NCBI RefSeq assembly: GCF_001273755.1
Contig: NZ_LGYA01000005.1
Span: 62,001-126,000 of the forward strand
Source of the DNA: Peribacillus butanolivorans
GTDB taxonomy: Bacteria > Bacillota > Bacilli > Bacillales > DSM-1321
DNA length: 64,000 nucleotides
Reading direction: 5' to 3'
A program made the translations under genes and the position numbers. The notes below the pieces were generated by a model. It had not been told where the DNA came from. It saw only the letters and a list, made by a program, of their open reading frames with translations, and did not search any database. This document shows positions 11,562 through 20,669 of this stretch, piece after piece; within the stretch, counting starts at the first letter, position 1; each line of letters opens with the position of its first letter.

Positions 11562-11681
11562 ATGAGTAGTAATTCAAATGAACTACTTCATAATTATTAT
11601 TCTCTTATTATGCTAGTGGGATTGATTATGTGGAATTGTTTGAGCCTTGCTTGTGAACTTTATAACAAGACGCTTAAGTAA
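11562..11681 (+). CDS. Predicted small membrane peptide (39 aa)
   Basis: I do not recognise a family. ATG 11562 has a strong ribosome site (GGAGGCGGAG) 5-6 bp upstream. The peptide has a short polar N terminus (MSSNSNELLH), one hydrophobic stretch (YYSLIMLVGLIMWNCLSLAC, about 12-31) able to cross the membrane, and a basic end (NKTLK). It lies 89 bp ahead of a PTS-IIC-like gene on the same strand and may be a small partner or leader peptide for it. The good ribosome site and coherent hydrophobic profile favour a real gene; conservation is unknown. Confidence 0.5.
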   Translation: MSSNSNELLHNYYSLIMLVGLIMWNCLSLACELYNKTLK

Positions 11682-11770
11682 AAACAAGTGGTGTACCCTT
11701 CCAAATAACAGGGATTTTTTTTTATTTATTAAATTGAATATTCTGATAATTAATAAGGAGTGGAAATTAA

Positions 11771-12793
11771 GTGAGCAGGAAAGAATACATCAACGATCGA
11801 ATGTACAAGGCATCAACAGGGATAGCTAATGCAGTTTTGGTTACGCTGGGGATCGGGTTATTGTTTGAATCCATAGGGGGATATTTAGATTGGGAGGTCC
11901 TCCTGGCAATAGGTGGGGCCGCAAAGGTCTTACTAGCCCCAGCTTTAGGAGCAGGTATCGCCTATCAGCTAGGAGGAAATTCATTAATTATTTTTAGTGC
12001 CATGGCTTCAAGTGCAGTAGGTGGCGCTGCCATTAACAGAACTGCTGAGGGTGTCTTTACGATTGTTACGGGTCAGCCACTAAGTGCCGTTTTGGCAGCA
12101 TTAATCGCAACATATGTAGGTAAGCGTCTAATTGGTAAAACGAAGTTGGATATTATGGCCATTCCATTGGCTGCAGTACTTGTCGGTGGGGTTTCTGGAT
12201 ATGGCCTAGCGCTTGTTACGACACCTTTCCTGACATGGTTAAGCAGTCAAATTACAGCGCAGGTCGAAGGTTCTCCATTAATTGGTTCCATGGTCATTGC
12301 ATTAGTATGGAGTATATTATTGATGACACCAGCTTCTTCCGCTGCTCTAGCGATAGCCCTACAGTTAGATCCTGTTTCTAGTGCAGCAGCTTTAATCGGA
12401 TGTACCGTTCAATTTGTTGGGTTCACTGTCATGTCTTATAAAGATAATGATATGGGTGGGTTCCTTGCACAGATGGTTGTTACGCCGAAAGTTCAATTTC
12501 CTAACTTAATCAAAAAACCATTATATGTCGTCCCGCCATTTGTAGCGGCAATCATTTGTGCTCCAATCGCTACGTTGGCATTCGATTTCCAAGTACCGTA
12601 TGAGCTTGGAGGAATGGGCTTAAGTTCATTGATTGCCCCGATTGCTATCATTACAGGGCAAGGGTTATACACGTTCCTGGTTTATGTGGCGGTGGGCATG
12701 GTCTTGCCAGCTGTAATCACCCTCGCCTTACATCGAGTATTGAAGATGATGGGTAAAGTAAAACCAGGAGATCTTCATTTAGAAGTATCATAA
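11771..12793 (+). CDS. PTS EIIC-like integral membrane protein (PTS_EIIC_2 type)
   Basis: 340 residues, glycine/alanine-rich with about 8-10 membrane spans. It resembles the stand-alone PTS_EIIC_2 family of Bacilli, which lacks attached EIIA or EIIB domains. Visible blocks are KASTGIANAVLVTLGIGLL at the N terminus, AKVLLAPALGAGIAYQLGGNS and the C-terminal GGMGLSSLIAPIAIITGQG. The substrate is unknown and no PTS partners lie nearby, so transport by phosphorylation is not shown. The start is GTG 11771, after AAGGAG. A terminator follows. Confidence 0.78.
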   Translation: MSRKEYINDRMYKASTGIANAVLVTLGIGLLFESIGGYLDWEVLLAIGGAAKVLLAPALGAGIAYQLGGNSLIIFSAMASSAVGGAAINRTAEGVFTIVTGQPLSAVLAALIATYVGKRLIGKTKLDIMAIPLAAVLVGGVSGYGLALVTTPFLTWLSSQITAQVEGSPLIGSMVIALVWSILLMTPASSAALAIALQLDPVSSAAALIGCTVQFVGFTVMSYKDNDMGGFLAQMVVTPKVQFPNLIKKPLYVVPPFVAAIICAPIATLAFDFQVPYELGGMGLSSLIAPIAIITGQGLYTFLVYVAVGMVLPAVITLALHRVLKMMGKVKPGDLHLEVS

Positions 12794-12809
12794 TCAAAGA
12801 TTTTTAGGA

Positions 12810-12845
12810 AACCAGCCTGGAGAAGGAACCAGGCTGGTTTTTATT
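12810..12845 (+). terminator. Terminator after the PTS-IIC-like gene
   Basis: AACCAGCCTGG pairs perfectly with CCAGGCTGGTT, followed by TTTTATTT. Confidence 0.9.
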
Positions 12846-12903
12846 TATAAAGGGATTAGGGTAAAATGGGGAGGAAAGCAATTGCATAGATAGGATGATA
12901 TAT

Positions 12904-14103
12904 ATGGGAAAAGAAATAGATATAAAAGTGAAAGCTAAGTTTGTAAATAAAATCGCCAAAGGCTTTCCCTTGATTGCGAAAGAGTCGATTGGCAATCTCA
13001 ATGACCTTCAAGATGAGGGATCTTTAGTGCGTTTGGTTGACGAGAACAATCGGTTTTTAGCAAAGGGGTATTATGGGAAACAGAATAAAGGCTATGGCTG
13101 GGTATTGACTCAAAAGGAGAATGATAAAATTGATCAATCATTTTTCAATGAAAAAATCAGAACAGCGTATGATTACCGAAAGCCATTTTTTGAAGATACA
13201 GAAACTACTGCTTTCCGCTTGTTCAATGGAGAAGGAGATGGGATTGGCGGCTTAATTATCGATCATTACGATGGTCACTACGTCATTAGCTGGTACAGCA
13301 AAGGGATATATTCGTTTAAAGACTATATCATTAAGGCCCTGCAGAATACGGTCGAGGTCAAGTCCATTTATCAGAAGAAACGCTTTGATACAAAGGGTCA
13401 ATATGTAGATGAAGACGATTTTGTTATGGGGGAGCAGCCGGAATTTCCGCTTCTTGTCAAGGAGAATGGGGTCCGTTTCGCTGTTTATTTGAATGATGGG
13501 GCCATGGTCGGTGTCTTCCTTGATCAGCGTGAGGTTAGAAGGACGATTCGAGATAAATATGCAAAAGGAAAAACCGTGCTGAATATGTTCTCTTACACTG
13601 GAGCATTTTCTGTATTTGCTGCTTTAGGCGGTTCCGCTAAAACGACTAGTGTGGACCTGGCGAATCGCAGTTTACCGAAAACGATTGAACAGTTCAGTGT
13701 GAATGAGATAGATCCTGAAACGCAGAATATCGTCGTGATGGACGTATTTAAATATTTTAAATATGCAGTTAAGAAGGCTCTGAAATTTGATATGGTCATT
13801 CTTGATCCACCCAGCTTTGCCAAGTCAAAGAAATTCACCTTCAGTGCCGGAAAAGACTATACGAATCTATTGAAGGATGCTATTTCCATAACAGAAAACA
13901 ATGGGGTCATTATAGCGTCAACCAACTGCAGTACGTTTGACATGAAGAAATTTAAAAGCTTTATTGAGGCAGCCTTTAGAGAAATGGATGGTAAATATGA
14001 ACTTATGGAAGAGTTTTCATTGCCGGCAGATTTTAAAACAAGTTCGGATTATAAGGAAGGTAACTATTTAAAAGTAGTTTTCATTAAGAAAATTAATGGA
14101 TGA
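12904..14103 (+). CDS. Class I rRNA (cytosine-C5) methyltransferase, RlmI/YwbD-like
   Basis: 399 residues. N-terminal PUA-like RNA-binding domain (about 5-80), a central region, and a C-terminal Rossmann methyltransferase. Motif I is VLNMFSYTGAFSVFAALGG; the catalytic motif is DMVILDPPSFAKSK, and a Cys block (ASTNCST) lies further on. The E. coli relative RlmI makes m5C1962 in 23S rRNA; that target here is inference. An in-frame ATG at 12895 has no ribosome site, whereas ATG 12904 has AGGATG 6 bp upstream. It is a single gene between terminators. Confidence 0.85.
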   Translation: MGKEIDIKVKAKFVNKIAKGFPLIAKESIGNLNDLQDEGSLVRLVDENNRFLAKGYYGKQNKGYGWVLTQKENDKIDQSFFNEKIRTAYDYRKPFFEDTETTAFRLFNGEGDGIGGLIIDHYDGHYVISWYSKGIYSFKDYIIKALQNTVEVKSIYQKKRFDTKGQYVDEDDFVMGEQPEFPLLVKENGVRFAVYLNDGAMVGVFLDQREVRRTIRDKYAKGKTVLNMFSYTGAFSVFAALGGSAKTTSVDLANRSLPKTIEQFSVNEIDPETQNIVVMDVFKYFKYAVKKALKFDMVILDPPSFAKSKKFTFSAGKDYTNLLKDAISITENNGVIIASTNCSTFDMKKFKSFIEAAFREMDGKYELMEEFSLPADFKTSSDYKEGNYLKVVFIKKING

Positions 14104-14104
14104 A

Positions 14105-14145
14105 AAAAGGCATTCACAGTTTAATTAGAACTGTGAATGCCTTTT
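14105..14145. terminator. Bidirectional terminator between convergent genes
   Basis: A 17-bp perfect stem (AAAAGGCATTCACAGTT with its complement) around a 7-nt loop has A-rich and T-rich flanks. It can stop the methyltransferase gene (+) and the YhhN-type gene (-). Confidence 0.9.
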
Positions 14146-14181
14146 ATTTGTGGGGAATTGTTTCATGTGGAACGGCTTAGC

Positions 14182-14862
14182 TCAGAATTTGCTGGCGATA
14201 GCTCGCCCATTTTTCCGGTTGCTCGATGAAAGGAAAGCAGGTTTCGAACTGATGCTGTTAGCGATGAAAAACTGAGCTGTATAGTAGGTTAACATAATCA
14301 GTGGGCCAGAAAAGGTAATATCTTCAACAAATTTGTTCCAGGATAAAATGGAGTCAGAAATGACGAACAGCAGCCCCCCAATAATGGCGGCTACATTTCC
14401 GGTCATAAATGCCGCCCATCCCATGAGAGAAATTACCGTAACATAGCAAATGACAGGAATGATTAGGCTGTCTTCACCTTTTTCAATCAAAGAAAGTACA
14501 ATTTCACGGCCTATCCAAGTGGAATAACCAGCAATGGGAAGAATGCTTGCAAATCGGATCCATGAAAAGCTCCATGTGTTGAGGAATGCGGCAATATAGA
14601 AAAGATGACCGATTAAGAAGGCGGAAAGACCAATGACAAACCAGATCAACAAGCCGTCTCCAAGCATGCAAAAGAGTAAACCGAGAAGAATTAAGAATTG
14701 ATATCGAGTCCGTTTTCCCTCATTTTTCGTGTAGGCATAAAGCAAAATCAATAACATAGGAATAATCTTGAAAAGAATTTTTATTACTAAAGGCTCTTCA
14801 GGTATAAAGAAAATATATAGCAGTCCCATGAAAAGGATTACAGCAGGCAACCATTTTAACAT
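14182..14862 (-). CDS. YhhN family membrane protein (lysoplasmalogenase-like)
   Basis: 226 residues with about 8 membrane spans. It matches the YhhN/TMEM86 family: CMLGDGLLIW, GLSAFLIGHLFYI, and near the end LLFVISDSILSWNKF, with TYYTAQFFI. Animal TMEM86B hydrolyses lysoplasmalogens; the bacterial substrate is not established. I choose the second ATG, 14862, because AGGAGG lies 6 bp before it; the first ATG, 14877, lies ahead of that site. Single gene, convergent with the methyltransferase gene. Confidence 0.82.
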   Translation of the reverse strand: MLKWLPAVILFMGLLYIFFIPEEPLVIKILFKIIPMLLILLYAYTKNEGKRTRYQFLILLGLLFCMLGDGLLIWFVIGLSAFLIGHLFYIAAFLNTWSFSWIRFASILPIAGYSTWIGREIVLSLIEKGEDSLIIPVICYVTVISLMGWAAFMTGNVAAIIGGLLFVISDSILSWNKFVEDITFSGPLIMLTYYTAQFFIANSISSKPAFLSSSNRKNGRAIASKF

Positions 14863-14952
14863 TAAATCCCTCCTCATTCTTTAATTCTATGTAAGGATAC
14901 AGAACTCCTTGCCGATTAAAAAACTACTAGAAAGACAATTTTTGAAAATAGT

Positions 14953-14987
14953 AAAAAAACTGACTCCAGATTGTCTTGGAGTCAGTT
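14953..14987 (-). terminator. Terminator of the dicarboxylate symporter gene
   Basis: AACTGACTCCA pairs perfectly with TGGAGTCAGTT; on the minus strand it is followed by seven T. It lies 14 bp past the symporter stop. Confidence 0.9.
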
Positions 14988-15000
14988 CGATATCAGATAA

Positions 15001-16269
15001 TCACACCACAGAATCTTCCTTAACAAATGCCTGTTTTAACCAGTTTTTCCCCTCGACCAGTCGTGTGACAAGCATTGTGCAAACGGTGTTTCCTGTTGAG
15101 TTAAGTAGTGTAGCAGGTGCATCGATAATCGTGGAGATAACAGCAATAATCGGCAGAACTTCAACAGGAAAGCCGAATACACTTAGAATCAACATTTCTC
15201 CTATCATACCGCCTCCAGGAATGGCCCCCATAACAGCGCCGACCAAAAAGGCAACAGCCAGTATACTTAAAATGCTGGAGATGCTTGTCATATCTTTGCC
15301 AAATAAGCTGAATAGGAAAACAATTTTTAACACCCCGCCAAATACAGAACCATCTTTGTGAGTGTTAGCTCCAAGCGGGATGACCGTCTCTGCGATGTCC
15401 TTTGGCACACCCATTTTTCTGACGGCTTCCAAATTGACCGGAATGCACGCGGCACTTGAACAGGTAGCAATGGCTGTAATAGATGGTGTGAAGGCATTTT
15501 TCCAAAATAGTTTAACTCCCTCTTTCCCACCGGCGATAAAGGCATATAGGGTGAAAAAGCCGAAGTAATAAATTAAAGCTAAAACTAGATAAAGAATGAA
15601 GGCACGTGCATAGCCTTCTAAAATCTGTGGTCCTAGCTGGCCGATAATAGCCGCAAAATAAGCGCCAAGTCCGATTGGTGCATAGTACATAACAATTTTT
15701 ACGATCTTCATCATAACAGCTGTACCCGCTGTTAAAAACTCAGTAATCGGTTTCGCTTTCTCGCCGACCAGTGCGGTGGATAATCCAATTAATACAGAGA
15801 AAACGATAAGTTGAAGCATATTGCTTCTAGAAAACAGTTCTGGAAAATCGGACACGGTTACAGTATTAACCAGTTGACTAAGGAAAGAAACTTCTTCAAT
15901 GGTTTCTTCAGAGGAACTGCTTTCCATCAGTTCTTTAATAGCTGTCGTATCAGTGCCTTCCAAAGGATTAATAATAGTTGTCCCAATAAAACCAATTACG
16001 GCAGCTAAAGCGGCTGTAGTCAGAAAAACGACAACAATACTGCCCATGATTTTCCCGAGACGCTTCATCCCGCTCATATTAGCAATTGCAGAAGAAATGC
16101 TGAAAAATACCAATGGAACGATGATTGTGAACATTAGATTTAGAAATAAGTCCCCTAGAGGCTGTATGACTGAGGTTTTCTCACCGAAAACGACGCCCGC
16201 TATCCCACCAATAATAATTGCAGAGAGTAATACTAAAGAGGATCGATAGTTTTTAAAAAAGCTCTTCAT
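15001..16269 (-). CDS. Dicarboxylate/amino acid:cation symporter (DAACS family)
   Basis: 422 residues, multi-span membrane protein of the GltP/DctA/SstT superfamily, which moves dicarboxylates or acidic and neutral amino acids with Na+ or H+. Visible are the N-terminal NLMFTIIVPLVFFSISSAI, the serine-rich hairpin ITAIATCSSAACIPVN, the motif VIPLGANTHKDGSVFGG (GANTHKDG replacing the common GATINMDG of glutamate carriers), and GGGMIGEMLILSVFGFP. The altered substrate-site motif argues against a plain glutamate carrier. Single gene with its own terminator. Confidence 0.88.
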   Translation of the reverse strand: MKSFFKNYRSSLVLLSAIIIGGIAGVVFGEKTSVIQPLGDLFLNLMFTIIVPLVFFSISSAIANMSGMKRLGKIMGSIVVVFLTTAALAAVIGFIGTTIINPLEGTDTTAIKELMESSSSEETIEEVSFLSQLVNTVTVSDFPELFSRSNMLQLIVFSVLIGLSTALVGEKAKPITEFLTAGTAVMMKIVKIVMYYAPIGLGAYFAAIIGQLGPQILEGYARAFILYLVLALIYYFGFFTLYAFIAGGKEGVKLFWKNAFTPSITAIATCSSAACIPVNLEAVRKMGVPKDIAETVIPLGANTHKDGSVFGGVLKIVFLFSLFGKDMTSISSILSILAVAFLVGAVMGAIPGGGMIGEMLILSVFGFPVEVLPIIAVISTIIDAPATLLNSTGNTVCTMLVTRLVEGKNWLKQAFVKEDSVV

Positions 16270-16438
16270 GAAAAATTCCGTCCTTTCAGGATGAAGGTGT
16301 CAATAAATATTAAACTTCATTATCAGCTCTAGAATGAAGTTTGACAATATTTTTTTATAGGAAGGAATGTTAAAAGATGAAACGCAATAAATAATTAAGA
16401 AGGAATTTTTTGTGAAAATGTTGTGGAGGAGGGATACG

Positions 16439-17245
16439 ATGGCATTTATTGAGGTTGAAAAGGACGTCCAGTTATATTATGAAGAAAAGGGTCAAGGGAG
16501 GCCGATTATTTTTATCCATGGAGTGTGGATGAGTAGTCGGTTCTTTACAAGACAGCTTCCGTACTTTTCAGAGAAGTACAGAACTATCTTACTTGATTTA
16601 AGAAGCCATGGTCAGTCAACCCACGTTCATAACGGAAATACGGTCTCTGTTTATGCAAAAGATCTTCATGCGTTCATTGATAAACAAGGATTAAAGGATG
16701 TCATACTAGTAGGCTGGTCTATGGGGGCTTTCGTCGTATGGGATTATCTCAAGCAATTCGGCGAGGATAATGTCCATTCAATTGTAATTGTGGATGAATT
16801 GGCATCAGATTTTAAATGGCCCGATTTTGATATTGGGGCTTTTGATATCGACACATTGATTACCTTCATGACTGAGATTCAAACGAATCGTTCCCTCTTT
16901 TTACAAGGCTTTCTTACATCTATGTTTAAAGATGAATTATCTGCAGGGGATGTAAACTGGATGCTTGAGGAAGTAACGAAAATGCCGGCATCCATTGCCA
17001 GTGCCATCCTATTTGATCAATCAATTGTTGACTATCGTGATTTCCTGCCTGAAATTACCGTTCCTACACTTCTCTGCTTTGGAAGGCATGAAAAGGTCAT
17101 TCCTGTTGCGGCAGGAGTACATTTGGAGAAGAACATTCCGAATTCTGAACTTGTTATTTTTGAAGATAGTTGTCATTGCCCTTTTATAGAAGAAAGTGGT
17201 TTGTTTAATAAAACAGTAGATGCGTTTATTCAAAAAGTATTATAG
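16439..17245 (+). CDS. Alpha/beta-fold hydrolase
   Basis: 268 residues. Classic alpha/beta hydrolase order: oxyanion strand IIFIHGVWMSS near residue 21, nucleophile elbow LVGWSMGAF (Ser about 96), acid-loop region TLLCFGRHEKVIP (about 213), and catalytic His in DSCHCPFIEE near the C terminus. The substrate cannot be told; esterases, haloperoxidase-like and other small-molecule hydrolases share this layout. The start is ATG 16439, placed 4 bp after GGAGGAGGGA; a GTG at 16412 lacks a ribosome site. Monocistronic, with a terminator at 17370. Confidence 0.85.
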   Translation: MAFIEVEKDVQLYYEEKGQGRPIIFIHGVWMSSRFFTRQLPYFSEKYRTILLDLRSHGQSTHVHNGNTVSVYAKDLHAFIDKQGLKDVILVGWSMGAFVVWDYLKQFGEDNVHSIVIVDELASDFKWPDFDIGAFDIDTLITFMTEIQTNRSLFLQGFLTSMFKDELSAGDVNWMLEEVTKMPASIASAILFDQSIVDYRDFLPEITVPTLLCFGRHEKVIPVAAGVHLEKNIPNSELVIFEDSCHCPFIEESGLFNKTVDAFIQKVL

Positions 17246-17369
17246 AGGTAGATGCTGGCGTCTTAAATTCCAGTGCAACGTACCAATATTGTAGTGCATG
17301 GCACTGGTACATTCAAACTCGGTGAAATTAACAAAATATAAAAGAGTCAGCAATAACTAACAATAAAGA

Positions 17370-17400
17370 GGGATGCAGGTTTTGTGCCGCATTCCTTTTT
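17370..17400 (+). terminator. Probable terminator after the hydrolase
   Basis: GGGATGC pairs with GCATTCC (one G-U pair), followed by TTTTT. The loop side of the stem is imperfect. Confidence 0.6.
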
Positions 17401-17669
17401 TATTGTAGAAAAAGTGTTGCTGATCTATACCTCTCCTAGTGAACAATTAAGAACTAACGAATCATTCAATTACCTAAGCGGTTTTAGCATTGAATAAAGG
17501 GAATACTGGAACTAAGACAGTCAGAACGACATAGGTGGAAATAATTAATTAAATGAGGAAATATTTTTATATCCTTTTCATGAAAATTGGGCTATTATGA
17601 GATGGATTTAAACTGGTAAGTTTGTTACCCGATATAAGCTCGTACGTTAAAAGTGATGGAGAGGATATA
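17401..17669 (+). other. Upstream region of the ThrE-type exporter genes
   Basis: About 270 bp with no gene I can support and no recognised riboswitch. It should contain the promoter of the exporter pair. An in-frame ATG upstream (17622) has no ribosome site. Confidence 0.4.
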
Positions 17670-18425
17670 ATGAATGATCAGTTACATTACAATGAAATTA
17701 TAGATGTATGTTTGCTTGCGGGGAAAATAATGCTTCAAAACGGAGGAGAAACCTCTCGGGTAGAAGATACGATGGTCAGAATTGCGGCTGCATTTGGATG
17801 CGAGGATTCACACAGCTTTTCAACGCCAACAGGGATTATTTTTTCTCTGGATGGTATGCACCCAGCCTCAAAATTAATTCGAGTTTCCCAGCGTTCCACG
17901 GATTTACACAAGGTAACGCTTGTTAACAGTATATCTCGAAGCATTTCTAGTAAGGAAATGACGCCACAGGAAGCTTTTTCCCGATTAAAACAAATTGAAA
18001 AGGCAGGTATGGGATATCCCTTGTGGGTTCAGGTTTTCGCTGCCTTTATTGCGAGCGGTTGTTTTTTAATCATGTTTCAAGGGCAATGGAGTGATTTTAT
18101 CTGGTCTTGTATAGCCGGAGGACTTGGATTTTCTTGTCTGCTTTACTTGCATTGGTTATTGGAGGTTCGCTTTTTTGCTGAATTTATAGCCTCACTAGTA
18201 GTGGGATTAGTAGCAATGTTGTTTGTCCAAATCGGTGTGGGTAGTAACTTGGACACTATAATTATTGGAGCGGTGATGCCGCTAGTGCCAGGACTTTTAA
18301 TTACGAATGCGGTCAGGGATTTAATTGCAGGGCATTTAGTTTCCAGTCTGTCCAAGGGGGCAGATGCAGGTTTAACTGCTTTAGCCATTGGAACAGGAAT
18401 ATCGGTCGCATTTGTTCTTTTATGA
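17670..18425 (+). CDS. Threonine/serine exporter N-terminal half (ThrE/YjjP family)
   Basis: 251 residues. The soluble N-terminal region (NEIIDVCLLAGKIMLQNGGETSRVEDTM) is the conserved DUF1212/ThrE block, followed by five or so membrane spans with MPLVPGLLITNAVRDLIAGH. In Corynebacterium one long ThrE exports threonine and serine; in Bacilli and enterics the same function is split into YjjP and YjjB halves. The partner half follows 19 bp downstream. ATG 17670 has GGAGAGG 5 bp ahead and is the best start. Confidence 0.88.
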   Translation: MNDQLHYNEIIDVCLLAGKIMLQNGGETSRVEDTMVRIAAAFGCEDSHSFSTPTGIIFSLDGMHPASKLIRVSQRSTDLHKVTLVNSISRSISSKEMTPQEAFSRLKQIEKAGMGYPLWVQVFAAFIASGCFLIMFQGQWSDFIWSCIAGGLGFSCLLYLHWLLEVRFFAEFIASLVVGLVAMLFVQIGVGSNLDTIIIGAVMPLVPGLLITNAVRDLIAGHLVSSLSKGADAGLTALAIGTGISVAFVLL

Positions 18426-18444
18426 TTTTAGGGGAGGAAGAAGG

Positions 18445-18891
18445 ATGTTTGCACAGCTTATTACAAGTTTCATTGCCTCAGCCGCCTTTGGAGTCATTTT
18501 TAATGTACCGAAAAATTCATTGTTTCAATGTGGTTGTGTAGGGATGTTAGGGTGGGCTTTATACTTTTTTTTGGTCGAAAATGAGATAAATAGCATAATT
18601 GCAACGCTAGCTGCTGCATTTATCGTAGCAGTAATCAGTCAGTATTTTGCTAAAAGGTATAAAACACCAATCACGATTTTTAATGTCTCAGGAATCATCC
18701 CGCTCGTACCAGGGGGTTTGTCTTATGACGCAATGAAGCATTTTGTAGAAAACGACTTTAATATAGCTGTTCAGTTGGCTACCAAGGCATTCATGCTGGC
18801 AGGGGCGATTGCGTTGGGACTGATCTTTGCAGAAGTTATAAATCAGTTGATAACTAAATATAATAGAAGGAAATTGAGAATGAGAAACTAG
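18445..18891 (+). CDS. Threonine/serine exporter C-terminal half (ThrE_2/YjjB family)
   Basis: 148 residues, four membrane spans. FNVSGIIPLVPGGLSYDAM is the family hallmark, parallel to the MPLVPG block of the first half. It should pair with the upstream gene to form one amino-acid exporter in the membrane. The start at ATG 18445 follows a strong GGGGAGGAAGAAGG; an upstream in-frame ATG (18388) lies inside the previous gene. Confidence 0.88.
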   Translation: MFAQLITSFIASAAFGVIFNVPKNSLFQCGCVGMLGWALYFFLVENEINSIIATLAAAFIVAVISQYFAKRYKTPITIFNVSGIIPLVPGGLSYDAMKHFVENDFNIAVQLATKAFMLAGAIALGLIFAEVINQLITKYNRRKLRMRN

Positions 18892-18930
18892 AGGGAAAGA
18901 AGAGATATATCTTTATCCCTCTTTTTTATT
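18890..18930 (+). terminator. Terminator of the exporter pair
   Basis: AGAGGGA...TCCCTCT stem with further pairing of AGA/TCT inside, then TTTTTT, starting at the stop codon. Confidence 0.75.
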
Positions 18931-19006
18931 GCTTTAAGAATTAAACCTGAGGGTTTTCAATCTTCGAGAAACAGGTAGAGAACATAATTTTATAATTGAG
19001 ATGCAG

Positions 19007-19045
19007 AAAAAGGAGAGGCAGTTAGGAATAGCTGCCTCTCCTTTT
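19007..19045. terminator. Strong hairpin between exporter and acetate permease genes
   Basis: AAAAGGAGAGGCAG pairs perfectly with CTGCCTCTCCTTTT. The A/T flanks allow it to act in both directions; the permease operon on the minus strand ends 73 bp away. Confidence 0.8.
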
Positions 19046-19117
19046 ATATTGATTGGGAAGATAAAAGGATTATACTTCTCATAATTACACTATAAAATTT
19101 TAATAGGTCAAAAAACC

Positions 19118-20656
19118 TTAAATAGAATCTTTTATTCCCGTGTTAGCTGTTACCACGATTTCGTCATATTTTTTGGCATCAGCTTTTTTGCTGGATAACA
19201 GTGTTCCAGCGATTGCAGCGATAAAACCAATTGGGATGGAGACGATGCCAGGGTTAGCTAGTGGGAATAGTGGTTCCCCAACAAATATAGCCGCGTTCTC
19301 TACTGGAGACCAGACATTAGGGCTTAGAAACACAAGTAATAAAGAACTAATCAGCCCTACGAGCATACCTGTGACAGCTCCAGCTGTGTTAAAACGTTTC
19401 CAAAATACCGTGAAGATAATAATTGGTAGATTGGCGCTGGCAGCGACGGCAAAGGCAAGTGACACAAGGAAGGCTACATTCATGTTTTGAGCAAATAAAG
19501 CAAGGATGATGGAGAGAATGGATACTCCGATCGATGCCCAACGAGCAGCAACCACTTGTTCTTTATCAGTGGCTTGACCTTTACGAATAATATGGCCATA
19601 AAAGTCATGGGCAAATGCAGAGGCTGCGGATAGAACGAGACCTGCGACAACCGCTAAAATAGTAGCGAAAGCAACAGCTGACACAAATGCGAATAAGAAG
19701 TCACCACCAATAGCTTCGGCAAGCAATGGAGCGGCCATATTTCCAGCCGCATTCGAGGCAATGATTTTGTCGTATCCAACGAAAGCTGCTGCTCCAAAGC
19801 CAAGGAAAATGGTCATGATATAAAATATTCCAATGATCCAAGTTGCATATACAACGGACTTTCTAGCGGTGATAGCGTCTTTTACCGTAAAGAAACGAAT
19901 CAGGATATGAGGTAATCCAGCTGTACCGAGTACAAGTGCTAAATTGAGTGATAAGGTATCCAATGGATCCTTAAATTTGTTACCAGGATTGAGGAAATCC
20001 CCGGCTAGAGGAGTTGCTGTTTTCATCTGCCTGAACATTTCCATCACGCTAAAGTCGAATTTCGCCAGTACAATAACCGAGATAATGAATGTCCCAGCCA
20101 TCAATAAAACAGCTTTTACGATTTGTACCCAACTGGTAGCAGTCATACCTCCAAAGACGACGTAGACGGTCATTAAAATACCTACAATGATAACGGAGTA
20201 TAGATAATCGATTCCAAGCAATAGCTTTATAAGGGCACCTGCACCGACAAGCTGTGCAATCATATAAAAGGTTGAAATGGAAATGGTATTCAGGGCAGCG
20301 ACACCACGCACCTTCTTTTCATTAAAACGTGCAGCAATCATGTCTGCAAGTGTGTACTTACCAAGGTTACGAAGCGGCTCGGCCACGATATAAAGAACGA
20401 CCAGGTAAGCGACTAGGAAACCGATGCTGTAGAAAAAACCATCAAATCCAGCGAGCGCAACCATTCCAGCGATTCCCAAAAATGAAGCGGCGGACATATA
20501 ATCACCGGCAATAGCCCAGCCATTTTGCCATCCAGTAAGGCTGCTGTCTGCCGTATAAAAGTCAGCCGTTGTTTTAGTGCGACGTGAAGCAAAGTAGGTA
20601 ATGACTAATGTTAAACCAACAATGATTAAAAATAAAATAAAAGCAAGTGTATTCAT
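19118..20656 (-). CDS. Cation/acetate symporter (sodium:solute symporter family, ActP/YwcA-like)
   Basis: 512 residues with about 13 membrane spans. It starts with a long hydrophobic segment, then TTADFYTADSSLTGWQNGWAIAGDYMSAASFLGI, which is the ActP-type substrate/Na+ region, and later GGMTATSWVQIVK and LSAASAFAHDFYG. These carriers import acetate and other short monocarboxylates. It is preceded 13 bp upstream by a DUF485 gene, the same pair as ywcB-ywcA of B. subtilis and yjcH-actP of E. coli, which supports the substrate assignment. Confidence 0.9.
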   Translation of the reverse strand: MNTLAFILFLIIVGLTLVITYFASRRTKTTADFYTADSSLTGWQNGWAIAGDYMSAASFLGIAGMVALAGFDGFFYSIGFLVAYLVVLYIVAEPLRNLGKYTLADMIAARFNEKKVRGVAALNTISISTFYMIAQLVGAGALIKLLLGIDYLYSVIIVGILMTVYVVFGGMTATSWVQIVKAVLLMAGTFIISVIVLAKFDFSVMEMFRQMKTATPLAGDFLNPGNKFKDPLDTLSLNLALVLGTAGLPHILIRFFTVKDAITARKSVVYATWIIGIFYIMTIFLGFGAAAFVGYDKIIASNAAGNMAAPLLAEAIGGDFLFAFVSAVAFATILAVVAGLVLSAASAFAHDFYGHIIRKGQATDKEQVVAARWASIGVSILSIILALFAQNMNVAFLVSLAFAVAASANLPIIIFTVFWKRFNTAGAVTGMLVGLISSLLLVFLSPNVWSPVENAAIFVGEPLFPLANPGIVSIPIGFIAAIAGTLLSSKKADAKKYDEIVVTANTGIKDSI

Positions 20657-20669
20657 TGTATATTCACCT

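Noticed and set aside
11696-11722. Terminator or attenuator between the small peptide gene and the PTS-IIC-like gene
   Set aside because: The stem is only CCCT/AGGG before a T-run, too weak to call.
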